DNA of 64,000 bases, taken from assembly GCF_964204645.1 (NCBI RefSeq), contig NC_134030.1, positions 16,807,110-16,871,109 on the forward strand, written 5' to 3'. A model generated the notes under the pieces. The model saw only the letters and a program-made list of their open reading frames with translations, was not told the origin of the DNA and searched no databases. Below, one piece after another: positions 56,742 through 64,000 of this stretch. Position numbers and translations under genes: made by a program. Source of the stretch: Tubulanus polymorphus. Taxonomy: Eukaryota > Nemertea > Palaeonemertea > Tubulaniformes > Tubulanidae. How positions within the stretch are numbered: position 1 is the first letter of the stretch; the number at the start of each line of letters is the position of its first letter.

Positions 56742-59149
56742 CGGTCGAGCGTGTGCACTTGCTCGTACCAGAGTCGATCATAGTGGTAGCGTGGTCCTCT
56801 TTAACCTCAGAGTGTGTACTGATGTAATAGATGTATATAGAATAGCGCCGCTACAAAGGGTCCGCCTGCGTCGCATAAACAACGGGAAAGATGTTTATGA
56901 GGGGGTCTACGACCACCACAGGAAGTTATGTTTGTGTGTAGAATAATCAATGACTCTCAGGATTAACTCGACCTAACACATGAGTAAGCAATTCCCGCAA
57001 TCCCGGGTGTAGATTGCTGATAGATCCAGGACTGGGCCGATTCGAAAACTATCGTCCGGGAACTAAGGATTGGGCCCAACCCTATGTTAGAACCAACAGA
57101 TTGCGATGCGCACCCTTCTGTCCACCCAATAACATACGACCTCGTAGTTATACATGAACCCAAATCGACCGTACCACACACCACGTCACCCACTCCCGAC
57201 GTGGAATTTCCTCGCTTGAGCCTAAATTGCATAGCGGAATAAACAGAAACAGCCCGTCACCCGAACGGGATTGCACTACGTTCCGCTGGACTCCGAGAGC
57301 AAACCTCTACGCAGACGTCGCTTCTCAAATATAATCATTCTGATATAGAATTTTTCAATATTGGCTTCGTTATTGTGGTATTTCTCTCGGCATCCATTAG
57401 ATGATGTCATTATTAGCAAATTTAGATTGCAAGCTGCGCATTCGGTCCAGTGTGGCAGGTTTTAATACCGTGGCACTGTCGATGCACTGCTGTAGACCAG
57501 AGCCTGGGCCTGAAAAAGCATAGAGAATTATTCCATTGGAAAATTATCGAGGCCATATTCCTCGACCTCGCTTTCTGTCGAATCGGGGAACTGTTTTAGG
57601 CATACTTTTATGCAATAAAATTAATCGACGAGCTTACTTCAGACACCTCCAAATATTATCGAAACTTCCCCACTGGGCATTTAAGGTGTTTTTTGACGTG
57701 TTTGTCCCGAGTTTTTACCCCGTGTTCGACACGTCGAAAATGCAACAGCAGAACACGTGTAGAAACTGGTGCCCGTTACGTATCACAACACCGAACTAGG
57801 TCGAGCATTTCTTGTTTCCTGACACTTGATTCTTACAAGATCTCGAAAATAAACCGTTCCTCTCCGATGACCAGCGCGTTTTTTTTCTCGGAATTTTGCC
57901 ACCAGACGAGTTCCTCGTTTCCAATCCATTTTGACAACCTTAACTACTAATTTATGTAAACGTATAAAATTTATTGAACATGCACTAATATATAGAGACA
58001 TTATACATATAGACTTTCATATAAAAACTAAAAACAATTTTCTTTACCTGAGACATAATAACTTTTAAGACATTATTCTTTCTCTGGTAAATAAACAAAA
58101 CATTGTTCGATGACATTTGACCGTTATATAACAAGGATTAACAAGTTTCAGTTGTTTCCGAATCCATGACTAATGTCTAAATGTATTTATTTCCGATTGA
58201 CATCGATATTTCGCTTAATGTTATGAACAAACACCTGAATTTGGTCTTAATAGGAAGAGTGAAACTCATCGTTTTTGTTGCAGTGCAGTCATCGTGAAGA
58301 ACTGCCAAAAAGTCGTCATTTGCTCATGTTGAAATGAGAAAAGATCAGCCTTTTTTCGAAATTCTAACCATAGTTTCCTGTGTTTCCATGCCTACGAATC
58401 ATGATTTTTTGATGCTTTGAAAATACCTTCAGATGGTAGGTATGGAAAGTATTGAAAAAATTGATTTAGTTTATGAAATGGAGTCTCTTTTCTTTGATTC
58501 AAACGAGTTAAGTAAGAATTTTTGGCATTCCTTCAAAACAGTGTACAATGGATATAAAAACGATGATTTATCTGGATTGCACAGTTTCACTGGTCATATC
58601 AAGATCAGTTGAGGTATATGTTCAAAAGATTAAGAGAAATATCCCAAAAAGATTGATGTCAATCAAAATTAAATAGACATTATTTAGTGGTAAGTCTTAT
58701 TTTTATGGGTCTTTTCTTAATACATTAAAAATACCTCATCCTCGCAGTCATTATCTACCACGCAGTACTGAAACCCTTGATGTCAACCCTTCTTTGGAAA
58801 ATTTATTTGAAAGCAGTGGAATAATGTACAATAATAAATGCATAAATTCTTAACACACACATTCTTCTGTATAAAAAACTGCCATGACATAGAAGGGAAA
58901 TCTTTCTCCTCCAACCTTATTAATTGATTCCTGCACATGTACCTTGTCGCTAATTATTACATAACTAAAATGTTTCTGAAATCCTGAAGTACACATCTTG
59001 TGATTGTAACCTTCATCATTTTCAAATAACTTGAGCTGTTATTTCCATTACTCAAAATTACCAATATATCATATTTGAAAATTTACAAATAATCACTCTT
59101 AACATGAAATAACATTTTCGTGGATCATACTTTACGGGGACCCTAGACA
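56742..59149. other. no supported gene; tRNA-SINE fragment near 57390-57510
   Basis: A fragment related to 20100-20330 lies near 57390-57510. A 90-aa minus-strand frame (57232-56963) and smaller ones are unrecognised. Confidence 0.35.
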
Positions 59150-59665
59150 GTAAACGCATAAGTCAGATCGTTAAATGTGACTTCTCGAAAGTTTTCCGAA
59201 GGTAGAAATGTATATGGAGATGAATCCTGACTTTTGGAATGTGTCCTAGGTAGAACCATCGGTGGACACAAATCCTGACTTCTCGAATGTGTCTTGGGTA
59301 GAACTGCAGATGGAGATGAATCTTGACTTCTGGAATGTGTCGTGCTAGAACTGTAGGATGGAGATGACTACTGAATCCTCGAATTGGTTTCAATCTCACT
59401 TCTTGGTCGCTTTAACGTCAGTCTTTCAATGCCATCTGATAAAGTGCTGCGTTTATGTATGTTCAACGCAAGACTCTCTGCAATAAACACAGAAAAATCG
59501 TATTATCTGTAAACATCATTGAGGAATAAAATCTTGGAAATGTATCGTCGATAGTCACATACCTGGTATATCTGGATAGGCTTTAACGTTGTCATTATTA
59601 TCGACATCTTCAGTCTTTTCATCATCTAGTAAATTACTATCATCATCATTTTCAGGAAAAAAGTC
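59150..59665 (-). pseudogene. gene fragment with 63-bp (21-aa) repeats
   Basis: The minus strand reads three to four copies of a unit like THSRSQDSSPSAVLPK, ending SENFREVTFNDLTYAFTV and a stop near 59150. An upstream exon-like acidic piece (about 59665-59575: ENDDDSNLLDDEKTEDVDNN) is preceded by a possible acceptor. An in-frame stop lies in the first repeat. Function unknown; it may belong to the same transposon-like locus as 60.1-61.2 kb. Confidence 0.3.
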
Positions 59666-60141
59666 TGGAAATATATTCAGTCAATTGTTATATAAGTAAT
59701 CCACTAATAAAGTTAACTGCAATGTAAATAAAAATCCTTTTCGAAATTAGGCAGCCATTGTGAAAATAAAGTCCAATCAGTCCCTTACTGGTTCAAGCTG
59801 GATGGAATATTGATTCCAGGAACCGTATTTTCCAAATAGCATGGCAAATAAATTTGAAAGAAAAAAGTCCGACCGATTGGGTGGGCCAGTTTGTAACAAA
59901 AACAAAGTTTTAAATCCAATCAGTCAACTAAATTAGGAACGATTTGTCGAAAGCATTAATGTAGTAAACACTTTTAATACCTTATTTTGTGACGGCGCGG
60001 TTTTTCATCATCTCCTGATTGGCAAGCGCTAGTCTTGTTTAGATCTGAAGTCAGAATACTCCGTTTACCTGAGGAAACATTTGGTAGAAAAGCATGACTG
60101 GGATTTACCCGATAAATCGCCCAAATCGGAGACAACTGTGG
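59666..60141. other. no gene seen
   Basis: Non-coding between two gene relics. Confidence 0.3.
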
Positions 60142-61203
60142 ACAGTTGGCCAGCATTAAGTAGCGCGTTCGTACGGCTAGGTCTACTTTTACGCAACACA
60201 AATGATAGCTTCAAATATTGTGATGGTGATCGCCCTTTTCGAAATACAAAATTTGAAATGCTTAATGCATTTCCGTGTGGTCATGTCAAATATCGATTAT
60301 GGCTTTGGCATATAAATACGGCATATAAATTTGGCATATGATCTCGATTGATAGAACACTATATCCGTGTTGACGCGATGTAGAGAGAATCCCACAATTA
60401 TAACGAAAAAGTCTGAAAATGAAACTTCGAGATAGTAGTTTATTTCAACGTTTCGACTATATTCTTATAGTCAGATAGTATAATTACCCCTTAGTTTGCT
60501 TCCCTTTAATCTATTTTAGCGTGTAACTGTTTCTACGTTAATTTTTCTTTAGTTTGTATCATCTCTGATTACTTGAATTAGTCTCTTTGTCTCTGGATTG
60601 TATATATATATCTCATAATTTTTGTAGTATCTCATTATTCCTGAAGATGACTATTAGGATATCGTCGAAACGTTGAAATAAACTACTATCTCGAAGTTTC
60701 ATTTTCGGAATTTTTCGTTATAATTGTGGGATTCTCTCTACATAAATGCATATGAACTTGCTCTATTAACAGAAAAAGAAGCATTTGAATATAGATGGAA
60801 CATAGGCGTTAATCTCCGAGGAGGATTAGGACACAACATCGCTAATGATAATCTCGTTGAAACTCAAGTTTAAAAAATGAAGCAGAAATTGCGTGATCAA
60901 GGAGCAAATGTAACATTAAAATCAGCAAAACTTGCATTTGAATCCTGCCAAATAATTGACGAAATTGTGCAAAGTTTCATTGGTTCACCGATAAAAGGTG
61001 GCTCAAAAGGTCCAGTATCTAAATTTAAGGATGTTTCATTGATGGTAAATGAACTAGTTGCAGCTGATGTATTCAAAGTGAATGATGAACGTGATATGGG
61101 TGTGTTCAATAACTTTAAGAGTCCAACGGAAAGAATAAAAATTTCAGAGTTGAAAATATGGTTAGGGGATCAGAAATGTAGAGCTAAAAGAGAAATGATT
61201 TGA
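60142..61203 (+). pseudogene. DUF6589-like protein, split by a MITE
   Basis: First part (about 60142-60312): FVRLGLLLRNTNDSFKYCDG, then DRPFRNTKF and GHVKYRLWLWHINTAY. The second part resumes after the MITE at about 60745: ELALLTEKEAFEYRWNIGVN, LRGGLGHNIANDNLVE, then a stop just before 60877, and a further open frame to 61203. The GDG-R...KF...KY and GG-GHN-DN-VE pattern is what I recall from DUF6589 proteins, multi-copy genes of unknown function in invertebrates and fungi. The internal stop and the insertion mean it is inactive. Confidence 0.5.
60378..60743. mobile_element. 366-bp foldback MITE
   Basis: Inverted ends of 80 nt (ATGTAGAGAGAATCCCACAA ... CAACGTTTCGAC) pair with a few mismatches; the core has no ORF. 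It interrupts the DUF6589-like reading frame. Confidence 0.85.
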
Positions 61204-61234
61204 ATTCACCAAACTATCTTATCTTCGCGATAGG

Positions 61235-62326
61235 AGTGGCTTAAATCAATGTGTATTAGTCATGTGCAATGGTGCTGCCTCGTCCATTCGCACCTGCCAG
61301 TATCCTGAAGCGAGATCCATGACAGCGAACCAACGATTACCGGAAAGGGACCGAATAGAATCATCGATACGAAGTAAGGGGTAATTATCAGAGAGTGTAG
61401 CCTCGTTTAAGGCGCGGTAATAAACGCAGAATCGAGTGCTGTCGTCTTTTTTGAGACGAGCACGATCGGGCTACTCCATGGACTGGGATTCCTCTATCAC
61501 TCCGCAATCGATCAAATCTTTCAAAATCTTGTCTACCTCAGCCTCCTTGTGTATCGAGAGGTGACGGAATCGCTGTTTGATAGGGGTCGTATCACCCACT
61601 TCAATTATGCGCTCGGCATCGACAGCCGCGCCCAAGTCGGTGTCGGACTTAGCGAATATATCTGAATACTCAATTAAGAGTTCACGAACTGGGCGGCTCT
61701 GATCCTCGTCTAATTCGGAGCAACTACAATTAACCAAATCGAGCAAGAACTCGGGTACCTGATTATCAGGCGGAGACTCTCACGGAACGGGAGTCTCATT
61801 GATAAGACGGAGTCGTGAGCTCGACATCTCCTCAGGCCAGACGCATTTAACATTATAAATCGTTGCGATGGCCGAGTTCTGAAGTTCGAGAAGTATGCTT
61901 GAATTCATAACGGAGACAGGTATGATATCTCGCGCGGTGTCGACCACGCATCTAGCGACACACAGATCTGGGCCCAGTCTCGGGTTGTTTATTGTTTTCA
62001 ACTAATGCCCATTTCATAAGGTCACTCTTATCTGACACGCTACACGGGACAACCACTTCTGTCAGAGCAGGGATGACCATTCGCTCATTACATCGGACTA
62101 AGTTTTTATTTTCGGACTCGCAGATTTGGTGCCGGCACTCAATTTGTGACCTTGACACACGAGAGTCTTCTGTTACGGGAAGATTTGACAGTCGCATGAC
62201 ATGAGGAAATCCATTATTTACAAACGGTAAGACATTTACTCGAGCATCGGATACATCCGAGTTTCTATTTCTAATTTTTACCTCTCGTAGTGGCGATTCA
62301 GGGAGATTGTTTCTATTCCCAACCAA
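61235..62326 (-). pseudogene. Gypsy Pol, N-terminal part
   Basis: The segment 62326-61780 is open in two frames with pre-RT sequence (LTEVVVPCSVSDKSDLMKWA). 61746-61471 reads LLIEYSDIFAKSDTDLG, PIKQRFRHLS and KILKDLIDCGVIEES, the usual lead into reverse transcriptase. After a frameshift near 61470 the fingers domain follows (SPWSSPIVLV, FAVMDLASGYWQVRM). The catalytic YxDD box lies beyond the end near 61235 and is not found. Confidence 0.7.
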
Positions 62327-62379
62327 CCTTACTCCCTCGGTGGGGCTGGTCGACGGGAGTTTAAATCATCGGTTTGACG

Positions 62380-63019
62380 CGGAGGCTGACTACAATTGCG
62401 CGAAATATGACCAGGTTGCCCGATAGCACAAACGAGGTCCTGGAGCCCTACGGTCGGTCATACGAGACATCATCTGGCTCAGAAACTTCTTTTCTCAAGG
62501 ACGCGATTTCATTATTAGGTGTCTTCGACGAGACTATCTGCCTGACGTATGAGTCGGACCGCTCCTTCTCGCGTTCGATCAAGAATATCCCTTCGAGTCG
62601 AAGCGCATGTATCAATGTCTAACTGCCACAGCCGGAGTCTCATCTCAGCGTCGGGCAGTGCCTCGATAAAGTGTGAACGGGCAAGTCTCTCTCGCTTCAC
62701 CGGATCAAAATCGGGATACGCACGGGAGCAGAGAATTACAATGACTTGGCCCAGTTCCTTCAAACTTTCGTTGCGCTTGCGACGACGATTTCTCAACTCC
62801 GCCAAGTGGACTTCGGCTGACTTATTGAGGCCAAAGCGTGCCTCTAATACGTCGCACATGGCGTCATAATCGCGCATCTGGACCGGGGATAGTTTAACGC
62901 AGACTTACTGTCTTGCAGTCCCCCTTAGCTAAGCAAACAGAAAATCTGCCTTCATATCGTCCGGCCAACCTTTAAGGCGGCTCACGGTTTCGAAGCTCAA
63001 CCTGTAGTCCTGCCATGGA
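62380..63019 (-). pseudogene. Gypsy Gag, broken and truncated
   Basis: Reads WQDYRLSFETVSRLKGWPDD near 63010-62950, a stop near 62930, then MRDYDAMCDVLEARFGLNKS from 62877 and ERLARSHFIEALPDAEMRLR. It ends with a zinc-knuckle-like IGQPGHISRNC near 62400, in which one Cys is missing. The domain normally assembles particles around RNA. A stop and a frame change make it inactive; the N-terminus is lost at the junction with element D. Confidence 0.65.
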
Positions 63020-63066
63020 AGTAATTGGGAAAGTAGGCTTTCATACCAGAGGTCGAGCGGTCGAAA
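63020..63066 (+). repeat. element D terminal motif
   Basis: About 47 bp match the element A terminus with scattered changes, ending GGTCGA. Only 38 bp separate it from the first ATG. Confidence 0.85.
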
Positions 63067-63104
63067 CACCACTCATCACCACAAGTAATTTTTTTTCCTA
63101 ATAA

Positions 63105-64000
63105 ATGGGGGAGAATGAACACCAGCCAGAAAACAATAATGTTAATAAAAATCAATATTATTGCCAATATTGTAAAAAAATACATCGATAAATCCCAAAA
63201 ATCACGACATGAAAAAACTGCAAATCATATAAAAAATGTAATAGATTTTGAAACTCCAGAAAATCCCAATGAAAGAAAAGAAAGATTAGAAAATATGAAT
63301 GTGGATGAAATAAAATGTGAAGTTTGTAATGAATTTATAGTAAAAAGGAATTATAATAGACATCTCGAATCACAAAAACACCGCCAAAATTTGAGTAATA
63401 ATGTTTTAGGAAAATATTATTTTGATGATAAACCTCAACAAGTAAAAAAACCAACTTCAAAAACTAAATCCATTTCAAATAAACCTTACATGGAAAATGT
63501 TAGAAATTATATTGATTCACTAGAAATAAAAGATACAATTGAAATTTTAGAAACATTACATAGTAAAATTGGTCCAGCAGCTATTATATTTAGATTTTTT
63601 AAAGGAACAACAATAGAAGATTATAGTAAATTTAATGAAATAATAGAAAAAATACTAGATTTGATAACAGATGTTGAATATCCAAAAATTAGTATCTCTG
63701 GGAAAGTAAGTTTTATAAAGTCAGAAGAAAAAATGAATTATAATATTCAAACACACTCTGAAGAAATAATTTCAAAAACACAAATAAAAGAGAAGTTAGA
63801 AAAAATATTTAATGAAATTAAACGTCATATTGAAGAAAGATATTTTGAGGGTTCTGGCTTAACATTGAATGAAATTATATATTTAGATTTAAATGTTTAC
63901 AATACAAAAAGGAATAAAACATCAAAAAGTAATAAAATGTTTAAAAATGATTCAAACTTTACAACAGAAAAGGATATTAAAGCATCATCTTATATTAAAT
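63105..64000 (+). pseudogene. large double-zinc-finger protein, possibly the N-terminus of a protein-primed type-B DNA polymerase (partial; frameshift)
   Basis: The ATG at 63105 opens a frame with a first finger (YYCQYC). A run of seven A (63174-63180) shifts the frame; with one base fewer the finger would continue with a KSQKSRHEKTANH end. The frame then stays open to the window end. A second finger reads IKCEVCNEFIVKRNYNRHLE then SQKH. Further on come KISISGKVSFIKSEEKMNY and EERYFEGSGLTLNEIIYLDL, ending SSYIK. I recall this GSG...LxxI..LdLnv...SSYI arrangement from N-terminal parts of virus-like proteins of invertebrates that carry a type-B polymerase further on. The polymerase domain itself is not in the window. 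The shift may be a true mutation or a homopolymer error. Confidence 0.5.

Larger units (their letters stand above)
61235..63019 (-). mobile_element. Gypsy-type LTR retrotransposon relic
   Basis: Gag, zinc knuckle, and the start of reverse transcriptase in order on the minus strand. No LTR seen. The gag end is cut at 63019 by element D. Confidence 0.75.
63020..64000 (+). mobile_element. element D: start of a family member, runs out of the window
   Basis: Begins AGTAATTGGGAAAGTAGGCT and continues TTCATACCAGAGGTCGAGCG, matching the ends of A-C. It is inserted in the Gypsy gag. Beyond it the DNA turns strongly AT-rich, with one long plus-strand frame. Only this end is in the window. Confidence 0.8.

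Noticed and set aside
62374-62869. Plus-strand ORFs over the Gypsy gag
   Set aside because: Shadows of the Gag frame, which has recognisable motifs on the minus strand.

Overview
The window is animal (metazoan) nuclear DNA. It has spliced exon fragments, a seven-transmembrane receptor gene, tRNA-like SINEs, micro- and minisatellites, and a dense load of eukaryotic transposons (DIRS, Gypsy, THAP/YqaJ-type, EnSpm-like, pogo-like, MITE). The mix suits a marine invertebrate, perhaps a lophotrochozoan, but no sequence here fixes the species. The receptor gene at 46.3-47.6 kb is the only convincing intact host gene; almost everything else is mobile DNA, mostly decayed.

Layout. 1-2.1 kb: repeats, one possible exon. 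2.1-3.7 kb (minus): SAP-SWIM transposon gene. 3.8-7.0 kb (minus): DIRS retrotransposon relic. 7.3-11.36 kb: a decayed element with a SAP-SWIM-YqaJ nuclease gene (plus) facing a THAP-DDE transposase (minus). 11.4-11.9 kb: pogo-like fragment. 12.3-18.2 kb: a nearly perfect 5.9-kb palindrome (element A). 18.2-20.9 kb: SINEs. 20.9-26.6 kb (minus): EnSpm-like element cut by insertions. 27.4-28.3 kb: 30-bp minisatellite. 29.8-30.06 kb: microsatellite. 30-33.3 kb (minus), 36.6-37.9 kb (minus) and 40.7-42.3 kb (minus): further transposon-like gene relics. 43.3-45.2 kb: element B. 46.3-47.6 kb: receptor. 49.2-53.45 kb: element C. 53.5-60 kb: unrecognised ORFs, a 150-bp palindrome and repeats. 60.1-61.2 kb: DUF6589-like gene split by a MITE. 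61.2-63.0 kb (minus): Gypsy relic. 63.02 kb to the end: element D.

The most interesting content is the A/B/C/D family, AT-rich and unlike its surroundings. Members share a terminal motif beginning AGTAAT(A/T)GGG and ending GGTCGA. Element C begins exactly at a 164-bp hairpin with a 22-nt asymmetric loop and ends in a second, unrelated 194-bp palindrome. Element B ends in a 409-bp palindrome. Element A is two copies of the C-like half joined head to head through the same 164-bp hairpin. This is what copying through a covalently closed hairpin end would give, so I infer a linear, hairpin-ended virus-like or plasmid-like replicon that integrates. The family encodes a 219-aa protein with a C-terminal zinc finger, a 72-aa one-pass membrane protein, a 100-aa membrane-anchored C2H2 finger protein, a viral-type HNH nuclease, double-zinc-finger proteins, and (in D) the start of a large protein that resembles the N-terminal part of proteins carrying protein-primed type-B DNA polymerases. 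The polymerase domain itself lies beyond the window and is not seen.
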